Below are positions 30,492-39,600 of a DNA stretch of 64,000 nt, piece after piece. A program made the position numbers and the translations under genes. The first letter of the stretch is position 1; every line of letters begins with the position of its first letter. The notes beneath the pieces are model-generated. The model was not told the origin of the DNA. It did no database searches and was given only the letters and a program-made list of their open reading frames with translations. Source of the DNA: Kribbibacterium absianum (lineage in GTDB: Bacteria > Actinomycetota > Coriobacteriia > Coriobacteriales > Atopobiaceae); the NCBI RefSeq assembly GCF_030067705.1, contig NZ_JASJEX010000001.1:310001-374000 (forward strand). The letters are read 5' to 3'.

Positions 30492-30519
30492 TTGCGGCAC
30501 CGGTGAGTTCTGGTAATCT
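30492..30519 (+). promoter_or_regulatory. Promoter of tRNA-Val
   Basis: TTGCGG (30492-30497), 16-bp spacer, TG-g-TAATCT (-10 at 30514-30519). This puts transcription start about 25 nt before the mature tRNA. Confidence 0.6.
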
Positions 30520-30550
30520 CTTTTCTCGTCGCCGATGGCGGCACCTAAAC

Positions 30551-30625
30551 GGGCGATTAGCGCAGCGGTAGCGCACATCCTTCACACGGATGGGGTCACA
30601 AGTTCGAATCTTGTATCGCCCACCA
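30551..30625 (+). tRNA. tRNA-Val (CAC anticodon)
   Basis: A complete cloverleaf of 75 nt with encoded CCA. The acceptor GGGCGAT (30551-30557) pairs with ATCGCCC (30615-30621). The D stem is GCGC/GCGC, the anticodon stem CATCC/GGATG with loop TTCACAC (anticodon CAC, reads GUG), and the T stem ACAAG/CTTGT with TTCGAAT. The discriminator is A, followed by CCA. A terminator follows. Confidence 0.97.
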
Positions 30626-30633
30626 GAGAATGC

Positions 30634-30668
30634 GAGGCCGGGAGCATGAGCTTCCGGCCTCTTTGTTT
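30634..30668 (+). terminator. Rho-independent terminator after tRNA-Val
   Basis: A 12-bp stem (30634-30645 with 30650-30661, one G-T wobble), loop ATGA, then TTTGTTT. Confidence 0.85.
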
Positions 30669-30925
30669 GTCTCACATGGCACATTTCAGATCCGCTCAGA
30701 TTGCGCTTCTCAGCGCCGCCGCTATCGAAACTGGCATCTGGGCGGTTCAGATTGCACATTCCTGGCTTCGTCGGCTCAGAGTTGCAATGTGGATGCCCGG
30801 CTCGTCCCCAACATGAACCCGTCCCGCCCGTGTTTCCATCCGACCCCGCTTTACCAGCCCGGCGCAAGAGCGCGGATCGCAGAGGCTATCCTTCCTTTCA
30901 CGACTCTCTAGTGCGAGGAGGCCCT
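30669..30925 (+). other. Leader region of the histidine operon, no gene recognised
   Basis: A 257-bp, relatively AT-rich stretch before the hisZ-hisG fusion. It holds a CACATT/AATGTG inverted pair and three cAGATTGC-like words. TATCCT at 30887-30892 could be a -10 element. No His-rich leader peptide and no T-box consensus were found, so how the operon is controlled is not visible. Confidence 0.4.
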
Positions 30926-32608
30926 GTGCTGCCTGGAACGCCCCGAGGATTCCGCGACGTGCTGCCGCAAGAGGCGCTCGCCCGCGAGCAGATCGCCGAC
31001 GCCGTCCGCGCCGTCTTCTCGGCCGCCGGCTATGAGCCCGTCGAGACCCCGCTCCTGGAGTCCCGAGAGGTGCTCGAGCGCGCGGGAGCGCCCAAGGGCC
31101 ATCCGTTCCAGCTCATCGACGGCGACGACCGCCTCCTCATGCTCCGCCCCGACCTCACGCTGCCCATTGCGCGCATGGTGGCCCAGCGGTTCGGCTCGCT
31201 CAGCTTCCCGCTTCGCCTCCGCTACCAGGCGCCGGTGGTCCGCGAGCAGGCGTCCCTGCGCGGCGCCGAGCGCCAGTTCACGCAGCTTGGTGTGGAGCTC
31301 ATCGGTGGCGACGAGGTCTCCGGCGAGGCGGAGGTGATGGCGCTTCTCGGCCACACGCTCGAGACGCTCGGCGTGAAGGGCTGGCGCATCGTGTGCGGCT
31401 CCGTGCGTCCGCTCGCGGCTCTGCTGGAGGCCGTCGATGTTGGCCAGGCGCTCAAGCTGGCCGTGCTTGACGCCGTCCATGGAAGCGACTTCGTGCTTCT
31501 CGACCAGCTCGTGGACCAGGCCGCCCTCACGCCGGAGCAGGACCGCGCGCTCCGGGACGTGCCACGCCTGCACGGCGGCCCGGATGCGCTCGACCGGCTG
31601 GAGTCCCTGCTCGCCAATGCGGGCGTGGACCCGGTGGCCGCCGGCGTGCCGGAGCTGCGCGCCATCTGCTCCACCGCGGCGCGGCATCTCGGCCCCGGGC
31701 GCCTGGCGTTCGACTTCTCAATCATCAACTCCTTTGATTACTACACCGGCCTCGTGTTCAAGGCCTACGCGCCCGGCGTGCCCTGGTCGGTCGCGTCGGG
31801 CGGCCGCTACGACGCGGTCCTCGAGAACATGGAGCTGCCGTCCCTCGGCGCCTGCGGGTTCGCGCTCAGCCTCGAGCGGCTGCAAGAGGCGATCGAGGCA
31901 CAGGACGGCCGGCCGGGCCGCCGGCTGCGGATCGCCGTTCCCAAGGGCTCGCTCTTCAGGCCCACGGTGGAGCTGCTCGAGAAGGCCGGCCTCCCGGTCG
32001 ACGAGCTCCTCAACCTCGGCCGGCGCCTCATCGTGTCGGAGGGGGACGTCGAATACCTGATCGTCCGTGCCACCGACGCCCCCGCGTTTGTCGCCTTTGG
32101 CGGTGCGGACTGCGGCATCTGCGGCGCCGACTCGCTCTTCGAGGCGAACCTCGACCTCGTCCAGCTCGAGGACCTCGGGTATGGCTCCTGCCATTTCGTG
32201 GTCGCCGAACCCCGTGCCAACGCGGGCATGGCCGAGGAGAACCTGGCCCGCCGCGGCTCCGTCCGCGTTGCCACCAAGTACCCGCGCATCACGCAGGCCT
32301 ATTACGACCGCATCGGCTGCGGTGTCGACATCCTCGCGCTGCACGGCAACATCGAGCTTGGCCCCATCGTCGGCATGGCGGACCGTATCGTCGACATCAC
32401 GGCCACGGGCACCACGCTCCGCGAGAACGACCTCGTGGTGGTGGACGACGACGTGATGGAATGCACGGCCCGCTTCTTCGCCGGGACCGCGTCGTTCCGC
32501 ACCGACCCGCGCGTGCGTCAGCTGGCCGAGAAGTTGCGCGCGCTCAGGGAGTCCGGCGCTGTCGACACCGATCCCATCCCAGGCAGCAACCAGGAGGTTC
32601 AAGCATGA
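30926..32608 (+). CDS. hisZG: Fused ATP phosphoribosyltransferase: HisZ regulatory domain + HisG catalytic domain
   Basis: A 560-residue fusion catalysing the first step of histidine synthesis (ATP plus PRPP to PR-ATP). Residues 1 to about 325 are HisZ, a catalytically inactive HisRS paralogue (GTPRGFRDVLP, MLRPDLTLPIARMVA, ERQFTQLGVELIG, FDYYTGLVFKAY, SGGRYDAVL). Residues 333-560 are a short-form HisG (RLRIAVPKGSLF, FGGADCGICGADSL, ATKYPRI, GNIELGPIVGMADRIVDI). Short HisG normally needs separate HisZ; here one polypeptide carries both, with a linker of only about 10 residues (AQDGRPGRR). The start is GTG at 30926 after GAGGAG. It overlaps hisD by ATGA. Confidence 0.9.
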   Translation: MLPGTPRGFRDVLPQEALAREQIADAVRAVFSAAGYEPVETPLLESREVLERAGAPKGHPFQLIDGDDRLLMLRPDLTLPIARMVAQRFGSLSFPLRLRYQAPVVREQASLRGAERQFTQLGVELIGGDEVSGEAEVMALLGHTLETLGVKGWRIVCGSVRPLAALLEAVDVGQALKLAVLDAVHGSDFVLLDQLVDQAALTPEQDRALRDVPRLHGGPDALDRLESLLANAGVDPVAAGVPELRAICSTAARHLGPGRLAFDFSIINSFDYYTGLVFKAYAPGVPWSVASGGRYDAVLENMELPSLGACGFALSLERLQEAIEAQDGRPGRRLRIAVPKGSLFRPTVELLEKAGLPVDELLNLGRRLIVSEGDVEYLIVRATDAPAFVAFGGADCGICGADSLFEANLDLVQLEDLGYGSCHFVVAEPRANAGMAEENLARRGSVRVATKYPRITQAYYDRIGCGVDILALHGNIELGPIVGMADRIVDITATGTTLRENDLVVVDDDVMECTARFFAGTASFRTDPRVRQLAEKLRALRESGAVDTDPIPGSNQEVQA

Positions 32609-34005
32609 GGACCGTCACACTCGCCCCGGGCCAGCAGCTGACCAGCGAGGCGCTGCACCGCTCCGGCGCGCTGCCGCGTTCCGTGATGGACGCCGCCGAG
32701 GACATCGTCGACGCCGTCCGGGAGGGCGGCGACGAGGCGGTCCGCTCGTTCTGCCTCAAGTTCGACGGCGTGGCGCCGGCGGACTTCCGGGTGCCCCAGC
32801 AGGTCATCGACGACGCGCTGACGCAGGTGGACCCCGCGTTCCTTGCGGCCGTCGAGCAGGCTCACCGACAGGTGGAGGACTTCCACAAGCGCCAGGTGCG
32901 CCAGTCGTGGTTTCACACGCGCGAGGACGGCACGCTCCTCGGCCAGAAGTTCGAGCCCCTCGCCGCCGTGGGCGTGTACGTGCCGAGCGGCCGCGCGCAG
33001 TACCCGTCCACGGTGCTCATGAACGTCGTGCCGGCCAAGGTGGCCGGCGTGGAGAAGGTCGTGATGGTCACGCCGCCGCAACGGGACGGCTCCCTGAGCG
33101 CCTACACGTTGGCTGCCGCGGCCGTTGCCGGTGTGGACGAGGTCTACGCGGTGGGGGGCGCCCAGGCCGTCGCCGCGTTGGCGTACGGCACCGAGACCAT
33201 CCCCAAGGTGCAGAAGATCACCGGCCCCGGCAACGCCTATGTGGCCGCCGCCAAGCGCTACGTGATGGGCGAGGTGGGCATCGACATGATCGCCGGCCCG
33301 TCTGAGGTCTGTGTCCTGGCCGACGGGTCCGCGGACCCGGCGGTGGTGGCCGCGGACCTCATGGCCCAGGCCGAGCACGACCCGATGGCCGCCTGCTATC
33401 TCGTGACCTGCGACCCGGAGCTGCCGGGGTACGTGAGCGCCGCCCTCGACCTGCTCCTCCCGCAAAGCCCGCGCGAGGACATCACGCGCCGGTCCCTCGA
33501 CGAGCAGGGGCTCGTCGTCCAGTGCGCGACGCTCGCGGATGCTGTGGCGGCGGTCAACGCGATCGCGCCCGAGCACCTCGAACTCCACTGCGACGACGCG
33601 CTCGCCCTGCTCGGCGCCATCACATGCGCCGGCGCGATCTTTGTGGGACCCTGGAGCTCCGAGCCGCTCGGCGACTACGTCGCCGGCCCCAACCACACGC
33701 TGCCCACCGGTGGCACTGCGGTCTTCTCGAGCCCCCTCGGCGTCGATGACTTCGTGAAGCACTCCTCGGTGATCTGCTACACGCCCGAGGGACTGCTTGC
33801 GGACGCGGAGGCCACGCAGACGATGGCGCAGGCGGAGGGCCTGTGGGCCCATGCGCTGTCCGTGGGGCTCCGTCGCGCGAAGGCCGAACGGCCGGACGAT
33901 CCCATCGAGGTCGCATGCGCGGACGCGACGCGCACGGCGTGGCCCGCGCCCCTGAGCGAGCCGGGGCGCCCGGCCCTCGACTTCTCGGCCAAAGGGGAGG
34001 CCTAG
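32605..34005 (+). CDS. hisD: Histidinol dehydrogenase
   Basis: A 466-residue NAD-dependent enzyme oxidising histidinol to histidine. YVPSGRAQYPSTVLMNVVPAKVAGV, YAVGGAQAVAALAYG, KITGPGNAYVAAAKR and the metal-site region FVGPWSSEPLGDYVAGPNHTLPTGG are all conserved. The start ATG overlaps the hisZG stop (ATGA) and follows CAGGAGG. The C-terminus runs about 30 residues past the usual end and is unconserved. Confidence 0.95.
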   Translation: MRTVTLAPGQQLTSEALHRSGALPRSVMDAAEDIVDAVREGGDEAVRSFCLKFDGVAPADFRVPQQVIDDALTQVDPAFLAAVEQAHRQVEDFHKRQVRQSWFHTREDGTLLGQKFEPLAAVGVYVPSGRAQYPSTVLMNVVPAKVAGVEKVVMVTPPQRDGSLSAYTLAAAAVAGVDEVYAVGGAQAVAALAYGTETIPKVQKITGPGNAYVAAAKRYVMGEVGIDMIAGPSEVCVLADGSADPAVVAADLMAQAEHDPMAACYLVTCDPELPGYVSAALDLLLPQSPREDITRRSLDEQGLVVQCATLADAVAAVNAIAPEHLELHCDDALALLGAITCAGAIFVGPWSSEPLGDYVAGPNHTLPTGGTAVFSSPLGVDDFVKHSSVICYTPEGLLADAEATQTMAQAEGLWAHALSVGLRRAKAERPDDPIEVACADATRTAWPAPLSEPGRPALDFSAKGEA

Positions 34006-35094
34006 ATGGCGGGCCTCTCGGAGCGCATGCGCCAGATGGTGCGGCCGGAGCTCAAGGACTTCGAGCCCTATGACCCCGCCTTCGTGCCCTGCGACATCAA
34101 CCTTTCCGCGAACGAGAACACCTGGCCGGCGCCTGCGGGGCTCAGCGCCGCGGTGCGCGAGGCGCTGGCGACGGTGCCGCTCAACCGGTACCCGGACCCG
34201 CTCGCCAACGAGCTCCGGGACGCCATCGCCGCATGGCACGGCGTCGAGCGCGAGAACGTCCTGGTGGGCGACGGGGGAGACGAGCTGCTCTTCCTGTTGT
34301 TCCTCGCCTTCGGCGGCCCCGGGCGCGTGCTCGTGGACTGCCCGCCGAGCTTCACGGTGTACGGGCTCTATGCCTCGATGGTGGGCACCACGGTGGAGCA
34401 GGTGTGGCGCGACCCCGAGACGATGCTGCCGGACCTGGAGGCCCTGGTGGACGCCGGCCGCCGCGCGGACCTGGTGGCCGTCACGTCCCCCAACAACCCC
34501 ACCGGCGATGCTATCGCGCGCGGGGACATCGAGCGGCTCCTGGACGCGTGCCCGGGTCTCGTCTTGGTGGACGAGGCCTACGGCGAGTTCTCCGAGGCCG
34601 GCACCGCGTTGCCACTGCTCCGCACGCACGACAACGTCGTGGTGCTCCACACGCTGTCCAAGGCGTTTGGCATGGCGGGCGTGCGCCTCGGGTACCTGCT
34701 CGGGCCCGCCGACGTCATCGACGCGCTCTCCGCCGTGCGCCAGCCCTACTCGGTGGGCGTGCTGCCGCAGGCGGCGGCACTGGCGGCCGTCGAGCACCGG
34801 GACGACGCGCTCGCCCAGGTCGCCGCCATCCGAGAGGAGCGCGAGCGCCTGCGCGCGGGGCTTCTCGGCCTCGGCCTCACCGTGTGGCCGAGCGACGCGA
34901 ACTTCCTGCTCGTCCGCGTGCCGGGCGCCCACGAGGTCCGCGCCCGTCTTGCGACCGACTTCTCGATCCTCGTCCGTGACTTCTCCCAAGCGCCGGGCCT
35001 CGCCGACTGCCTGCGCATCACCGTGGGCACGCCCGCAGAGGACGACGCCGTGATTCGGGCCCTCGCGGCCCTCGTCGGAAAGGAGTGCCCATGA
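34006..35094 (+). CDS. hisC: Histidinol-phosphate aminotransferase
   Basis: A 362-residue PLP fold-type I aminotransferase. The N-terminal INLSANENTWPAP, the Asn-Asn in SPNNPTGDAI, VLVDEAYGEF and the PLP lysine in LSKAFGMAGVRLGY are intact. The start ATG abuts the hisD stop codon with no spacer. It overlaps hisB by ATGA. Confidence 0.95.
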   Translation: MAGLSERMRQMVRPELKDFEPYDPAFVPCDINLSANENTWPAPAGLSAAVREALATVPLNRYPDPLANELRDAIAAWHGVERENVLVGDGGDELLFLLFLAFGGPGRVLVDCPPSFTVYGLYASMVGTTVEQVWRDPETMLPDLEALVDAGRRADLVAVTSPNNPTGDAIARGDIERLLDACPGLVLVDEAYGEFSEAGTALPLLRTHDNVVVLHTLSKAFGMAGVRLGYLLGPADVIDALSAVRQPYSVGVLPQAAALAAVEHRDDALAQVAAIREERERLRAGLLGLGLTVWPSDANFLLVRVPGAHEVRARLATDFSILVRDFSQAPGLADCLRITVGTPAEDDAVIRALAALVGKECP

Positions 35095-35687
35095 CCACCG
35101 GAGCGCGGAGCGCCTCCATCGAGCGCGCCACCAAGGAGACCCAAATCTCCGTCACGCTGGGGCTGGACGGCACCGGTCGCACGGACATTCGGACCGGCGT
35201 GGGGTTCTTCGACCACATGCTCGACGCCTTCGGGCGCCATGGGCTGTTCGACCTCATCGTCCGGTGCGACGGCGACCTTGAGGTGGACGCGCACCACACG
35301 GTGGAGGACGTCGGCATCGTGCTCGGGCAGTGCTTCCGTGAGGCGCTCGGCGACAAGGCCGGCATCACGCGCTTCTCCTCGCTCGCGATGCCCATGGACG
35401 AGGCGCTCGTCCTCGCCGCTGTGGACGTCTCCGGGCGCGGCGAGCTCTTCTGGGACGTGCCCATCGGCCCTGAGCGCGTCGGGCAGTTCGACTGCGAGCT
35501 GGGCCACGAGTTCTTCGCCGGGCTGGCACGGGACGCCGGCGTGACCCTGCACCTGCGCAAGATCGCCGGCGAGAACGCGCACCACATCCTCGAGGGCACG
35601 TTCAAGGCCGCAGGCCGTGCGCTGCGCCTCGCCTGCCAGCCGGACCCGCGGGTGGTGGGCGTGCCGTCCACGAAGGGGAGCCTCTGA
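35091..35687 (+). CDS. hisB: Imidazoleglycerol-phosphate dehydratase
   Basis: A 198-residue monofunctional IGP dehydratase. It has GVGFFDHMLDAFGRHG, the Mn-binding DAHHTVEDVGI and NAHHILEGTFKA. It lacks the phosphatase half found in enterobacterial HisB, so histidinol phosphatase must be separate; the PHP protein at 38711 is the candidate. ATG 35091 was chosen, with AAAGGAG upstream and an ATGA overlap with hisC. Confidence 0.95.
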   Translation: MTTGARSASIERATKETQISVTLGLDGTGRTDIRTGVGFFDHMLDAFGRHGLFDLIVRCDGDLEVDAHHTVEDVGIVLGQCFREALGDKAGITRFSSLAMPMDEALVLAAVDVSGRGELFWDVPIGPERVGQFDCELGHEFFAGLARDAGVTLHLRKIAGENAHHILEGTFKAAGRALRLACQPDPRVVGVPSTKGSL

Positions 35688-36337
35688 TGGCGATCGTCGT
35701 CGTTGACTATCACAAGGGCAACCTGTCGAGCGTCGCCCGCGGTCTCGTCCGCGCCGGCGGAGAGGCCCTCGTCTCGGACCGGCCGGAGGCCATCGCCGCT
35801 GCTGACGCCGTCGTGCTCCCGGGGGTGGGCTCCTTCGCCGATGCGATGGCGTACATCGACGAATCCGGGCAGGGCGACGCCGTTCTCGACGTGATCGCCG
35901 CTGGACGCCCCTTCCTTGGCATCTGCCTGGGGCTCCAGCTGCTCTTCGACCGCGGCAACGAGGGGGCGGGCGACGACGGCCGCGAGTGGGTCGAGGGCCT
36001 CGGCGTCCTCTCGGGATCCTGCACACGCCTGGAGTCGGCGCGCCTCAAGGTCCCCCATGTGGGCTGGGACTCGCTCGACGTCACGCCGCTCGGCCGTCGG
36101 TGCCCGTTGCTCGACGGCGTGCCCGAGGGCACCAACATGTACTTCACGCACTCCTACGCCGTGGCGGACGACGCGGACCCGTCGGTCGTGGCCGCTCGCA
36201 CCTACTACGCGCGGAGCTTCCCGTCGGTGGTGTGGCACGGCAGCGTCTTTGGCACCCAGTTCCATCCCGAGAAGAGCTCCGGCACCGGCGCCCGTGTGCT
36301 GGAGAACTTCGTCCGCATCACGCAGGGGGCCGCATGA
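35687..36337 (+). CDS. hisH: Imidazole glycerol phosphate synthase, glutamine amidotransferase subunit
   Basis: A 216-residue class I glutaminase subunit that delivers ammonia to HisF. The nucleophile Cys is in [12 protein letters not shown], and the His-Glu pair in [13 protein letters not shown]. The start ATG overlaps the hisB stop (TGATG) with AAGGGGAG upstream. Confidence 0.95.
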   Translation: MAIVVVDYHKGNLSSVARGLVRAGGEALVSDRPEAIAAADAVVLPGVGSFADAMAYIDESGQGDAVLDVIAAGRPFLGICLGLQLLFDRGNEGAGDDGREWVEGLGVLSGSCTRLESARLKVPHVGWDSLDVTPLGRRCPLLDGVPEGTNMYFTHSYAVADDADPSVVAARTYYARSFPSVVWHGSVFGTQFHPEKSSGTGARVLENFVRITQGAA

Positions 36338-37152
36338 TCCTCTTTCCCGCCGTCGACCTGCTCGCGGGCCGGGTGGTTCGACTCGAACGGGGCGACCGCT
36401 CGCGCGTGACCGTCTACAGCGACGACCCCGCGGCCGTTGCCGAGCAGTTCCGCGACGCCGGCGCCCAGTGGGTGCATGTGGTGGACCTGTCGTCCGCGTT
36501 CGAGGAGGACGGCGCTGCCCGCGCGGCGAACGACGCCGCCATTCGGGCCATCGCGTCCGTGCCCGGTCTCTCGCTCGACGTCGGCGGCGGCGTGCGGTCG
36601 CTCGAGCGTGTCGAGACGCTGCTCGACCTCGGCGTGGAGCGCGTCGCGATGGGCACGCCGCTCGTCAAGGACCGCGCGCTGGCGCGTGCCGCCGCCGCCG
36701 AGTACGGCCCCCATCTCGTGGCCGACGTGGCCGCGCGCGACGGGGTCGTGCGCGTGAACGGCTGGCGCGAGGGCACCGACCTTTGGTTGACGGAGCTGCT
36801 CGGCGAGCTTGCCGAGATGGGCTTCGAGCACGTCGTGTACACGGACATCGCGCGGGACGGCATGCAGGCCGGCGTGGACGGGGCGGCGTACCGCGCGGCG
36901 TCCCGGGCGGCCGGATTCCCGGTCGTGGCATCTGGCGGCGTCTCCACGATCGAGGACGTGCGCGCGCTCGCCGCGCTCGGGCCGGCCGTGATCGAGGGCG
37001 TCATCACCGGCCGGGCCCTCTACGAGGGCACGCTCGACCTTCGAGAGGCGCTCGCGGTGCTCGGTGGGACACCGGTGCCGGACGCGTTTGTCCCAGCGAG
37101 CGGGACGCCGGTGTCGGACGCCAGTGTCCCTGGGAAGGAGCAGCCATGCTGA
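36334..37152 (+). CDS. hisA: ProFAR isomerase with repeat-encoded C-terminal extension
   Basis: A 272-residue (beta-alpha)8 isomerase, longer than the usual 240-245. The barrel is complete: [16 protein letters not shown] (first catalytic Asp), [33 protein letters not shown] (second Asp) and [12 protein letters not shown]. Residues 245-272 are extra, encoded by two tandem 36-bp GGGAC...GTCCC repeats ([12 protein letters not shown] and [12 protein letters not shown]) plus a short tail. The barrel appears unaffected. It overlaps hisH by ATGA and hisF by 7 nt. Confidence 0.93.
   Translation: MILFPAVDLLAGRVVRLERGDRSRVTVYSDDPAAVAEQFRDAGAQWVHVVDLSSAFEEDGAARAANDAAIRAIASVPGLSLDVGGGVRSLERVETLLDLGVERVAMGTPLVKDRALARAAAAEYGPHLVADVAARDGVVRVNGWREGTDLWLTELLGELAEMGFEHVVYTDIARDGMQAGVDGAAYRAASRAAGFPVVASGGVSTIEDVRALAALGPAVIEGVITGRALYEGTLDLREALAVLGGTPVPDAFVPASGTPVSDASVPGKEQPC
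37066..37137. repeat. Two tandem 36-bp GGGAC/GTCCC repeats inside the hisA 3' end
   Basis: Unit 1 spans 37066-37101 and unit 2 spans 37102-37137. Each begins GGGAC(A/G)CCGGTG and contains GTCCC about 23 nt later, so each can form a hairpin (GGGACA 37066-37071 with TGTCCC 37089-37094; GGGAC 37102-37106 with GTCCC 37126-37130). The 36-bp period keeps the hisA frame. The second unit carries the hisF ribosome binding site region just after it. Confidence 0.8.
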
Positions 37153-37910
37153 CCAAACGCGTGATCCCGTGCCTCGACGTCAAGGAGGGGCGCGTCGTCA
37201 AGGGCGTCAACTTCGTGGGCCTCGTGGACGCCGGCGACCCGGTGGAGCTGGCCGGGGCCTATGACCGCGAGGGGGCCGACGAGGTGGTGTTCCTCGACAT
37301 CACGGCCACCTCCGACAACCGCGACACGACCATCGCAATGGCCTCCGAGGCGTCGCGGCGCCTGCGCATCCCCTACACGGTGGGCGGGGGCTTCCGCGAC
37401 CTGGCCGGCATGGTGGCGATGGTGGCCGCAGGCGCCGACAAGGTGTCGGTCAACTCCGCGGCCGTCAGGGACCCCGAGCTGCTCACCGTCGCCGCGCGGG
37501 CCTTTGGCAGCCAGGCCGTCGTGTGCGCGATCGACGCCAAGCAGACCGGCCCTAACGCATGGGAGGTCTACACCGCGGGCGGGCGCACCCCCACCGGCAT
37601 CGACGCAGTACGGTGGGCCGAGGAGGCCGCGCGCCGCGGTGCGGGCGAGATCCTCCTCACGTCGATGGACCGCGACGGCACCAAGGAGGGCTTCGACATC
37701 CCGCTCACGCGTGCCGTCTCCCGTGCGGTGCCGATCCCCGTGATCGCGTCCGGCGGCGTGGGCACGCTCGAGCATTTTGCCGAGGGGGTGCTCGACGGCG
37801 AGGCCGACGCGGTGCTCGCCGCGAGCGTGTTCCACTTCGGCACCTACTCCATCAGACAGGTGAAGGAATACATGGCGAGCCAGGGCATCCCGGTGCGCCT
37901 GGACTTCTAG
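37146..37910 (+). CDS. hisF: Imidazole glycerol phosphate synthase, cyclase subunit
   Basis: A 254-residue (beta-alpha)8 cyclase. [19 protein letters not shown] (catalytic Asp), [36 protein letters not shown] and [12 protein letters not shown] are conserved. The start ATG overlaps the hisA stop by 7 nt and follows GGGAAGGAG. Confidence 0.96.
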   Translation: MLTKRVIPCLDVKEGRVVKGVNFVGLVDAGDPVELAGAYDREGADEVVFLDITATSDNRDTTIAMASEASRRLRIPYTVGGGFRDLAGMVAMVAAGADKVSVNSAAVRDPELLTVAARAFGSQAVVCAIDAKQTGPNAWEVYTAGGRTPTGIDAVRWAEEAARRGAGEILLTSMDRDGTKEGFDIPLTRAVSRAVPIPVIASGGVGTLEHFAEGVLDGEADAVLAASVFHFGTYSIRQVKEYMASQGIPVRLDF

Positions 37911-37918
37911 GGGCGACT

Positions 37919-38353
37919 ATGAAAGATGATTCCCGGGCGTTCGACGCGCCCGGCAGCTACGCGGGCGTGCAGGTCGCCGTCGTCGACGTCGCGCAGGTGA
38001 GGCTCGACCCGCAAGGCCTTGTGCCCGCAGTGGTCCAGGCGGCCGAGACGGGCGAGGTGCTCATGGTGGCCTGGATGAACGAGGAGTCGCTCAAGCGCAC
38101 GCTCGAGACCGGCACCACGTGGTTCTGGAGCCGCTCGCGCCAGGAGCTGTGGAACAAGGGCGCCACGAGCGGCAATGTGCAGACGGTGCGCCGGGTGCTC
38201 ATCGATTGCGACGGGGACACGCTCGTCGTGCTGGTCGACTCGCCTGGCCCCGCGTGCCACACGGGGCACCGGAGCTGCTTTTATCGGGAACTCTCGCCGA
38301 CGGCGTCGCTCGACGTGGTCGAGTCCGCGCCAACGGCGACAAAGGAGGGCTAG
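37919..38353 (+). CDS. hisI: Phosphoribosyl-AMP cyclohydrolase
   Basis: A 144-residue monofunctional PR-AMP cyclohydrolase. It has [38 protein letters not shown]-type motif, the Mg-binding [11 protein letters not shown] and the Zn cysteines in [14 protein letters not shown]. The N-terminal 20 residues are unconserved. The ribosome binding site is weak (GGGGCG). The PR-ATP pyrophosphatase domain is encoded separately as hisE. Confidence 0.95.
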   Translation: MKDDSRAFDAPGSYAGVQVAVVDVAQVRLDPQGLVPAVVQAAETGEVLMVAWMNEESLKRTLETGTTWFWSRSRQELWNKGATSGNVQTVRRVLIDCDGDTLVVLVDSPGPACHTGHRSCFYRELSPTASLDVVESAPTATKEG

Positions 38354-38355
38354 CC

Positions 38356-38673
38356 ATGGGGGAGCGCACCGCGAACGTCGAGCCGGGGGATATCGGACAG
38401 ACCATGCGCGCGTTGGCCGAGGTGATCCATCAGCGCTGGGACGCGGACCCGGAGGCGAGCTACACCGCGCGCCTGCTCACCGGCCCGGAGGACAAGCGCC
38501 TCAAGAAGGTGGGGGAGGAGGCCGTCGAGGTGATCATGGCCGCCAAGGACGGCGACCACGACCACGTGCGTTACGAGGCGGCCGACCTCGTCTACCACTT
38601 GCTCGTGGTCTGCGAGGCCCAAGGGGTGAGCGTCGAGGAGCTCGCCGGGGAATTGAACGCCCGCATGCACTGA
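38356..38673 (+). CDS. hisE: Phosphoribosyl-ATP pyrophosphatase
   Basis: A 105-residue all-alpha MazG-like enzyme. SYTARLLTGPEDKRLKKVGEE, with the acidic EEAVEVIMAAK and EAADLVYHLLV, gives the NTP-binding motif. The start ATG follows AAAGGAGGGC and is 2 nt after the hisI stop. It ends the operon, facing the histidinol phosphatase gene. Confidence 0.95.
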   Translation: MGERTANVEPGDIGQTMRALAEVIHQRWDADPEASYTARLLTGPEDKRLKKVGEEAVEVIMAAKDGDHDHVRYEAADLVYHLLVVCEAQGVSVEELAGELNARMH

Positions 38674-38710
38674 CGGCGCCGAGACGCGTCGCATCGGCCG
38701 GTCGGGCCCG

Positions 38711-39514
38711 CTACAGCGGACGCGTCACCCACTCGCCGTCGAGGAACATGTCCTGCTCGGTGTAGCCGCAGGTCCTGGCATAGGCGTGCGCGCGGGACAG
38801 ATCCGTGCCCACGTCCTCGGGGCGGTGCGCGTCGCTCCCGAACGCGACCGACACGCCCGCTCGCCCGAACGCCTCGAGGAGCGGACGGCACGGGTAGAAG
38901 TCGCCCACGCTCTTACGGAGGCCTGCGGTCGACACCTCGACGCGCCGGCTCGTGTCCCGCGCGCATGCCGCCATCTGCGAGAACAGCGGGTGCAGGTCAA
39001 TGGTGGGTGCGAGCCCCTCGTTCCTGAACCGGAACGGCAGGTCCGGGTGCGCCATCACGTCGAAGTCGGCGCTGCTTTCGCACGCGCGGCACCAGGCGTC
39101 CACATAGGCGCGCCAGACGCCGTCGGGGCCGTTGTCCTCCCACACGTGCCGGTCGCCCGGGTCGTCGATCCATCCGTCGAGCACCCAGTGCACCGACCCG
39201 AGCCTCACGGCGCAGCCCTCTGCCCAGCGCGTGACGTTCTCCTCGCAACCGGGGTACCAGTCGCACTCGGCCCCGAACGCCACGCTGACCCGCGACCCCT
39301 CCGCTGCGTCAAGGCACTCGGAACGCCAGGCCTCGCGGTCCCGCTCGAGCACCGAGCACTCCCCGGGGGCGTCCATAGAGGCGGGCAGCGTCAGGTGGTC
39401 GGTCAGCGTCAATGCGACAAGGCCGGCCCGCTCGGCCGCTGCGACCATTTCGCACGGGCTCGCGACCCCGTCCGAAAAGCGCGTGTGCGTGTGCCCGTCC
39501 GCGAGAAACGCCAT
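38711..39514 (-). CDS. hisK: PHP-family histidinol-phosphatase
   Basis: A 267-residue PHP-domain phosphatase for histidinol phosphate, the step otherwise missing from the his operon. Metal-ligand motifs: DGHTHTRFSDG (residues 7-17), LTLTDHLT, FGAECDWYPG, LGSVHWVLDGW, MAHPDLPFRF, STAGLRKSVGDFYPC and FGSDAHRPEDVG. These match the HisJ/HisK branch of the PHP family. The start ATG follows GGAGGG. It converges on hisE with a 37-bp spacer. Confidence 0.88.
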   Translation of the reverse strand: MAFLADGHTHTRFSDGVASPCEMVAAAERAGLVALTLTDHLTLPASMDAPGECSVLERDREAWRSECLDAAEGSRVSVAFGAECDWYPGCEENVTRWAEGCAVRLGSVHWVLDGWIDDPGDRHVWEDNGPDGVWRAYVDAWCRACESSADFDVMAHPDLPFRFRNEGLAPTIDLHPLFSQMAACARDTSRRVEVSTAGLRKSVGDFYPCRPLLEAFGRAGVSVAFGSDAHRPEDVGTDLSRAHAYARTCGYTEQDMFLDGEWVTRPL

Positions 39515-39600
39515 GGACCCTCCGTTTTCAACGTACGTGGAACTCTCGGCCAGACAACGGACAGGATGCCAAAAGAAGGGGACAAAGCCCAGATCCTAGG

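Noticed and set aside
29895-30578. Several Cys/Ala/Gln-rich open frames across the array
   Set aside because: They follow from the repeats. The 40-bp interval shifts frame, there is no ribosome binding site, and no family matches.
30421-30867. Minus-strand open frame reading through the tRNA-Val region
   Set aside because: It is antisense to a clear tRNA and its terminator; such frames are a familiar false gene call next to tRNAs.
36334-37152. Bifunctional HisA/TrpF (PriA) function for HisA
   Set aside because: PriA is typical of other actinobacteria lacking trpF, but residues visible here do not decide it, so plain HisA is reported.
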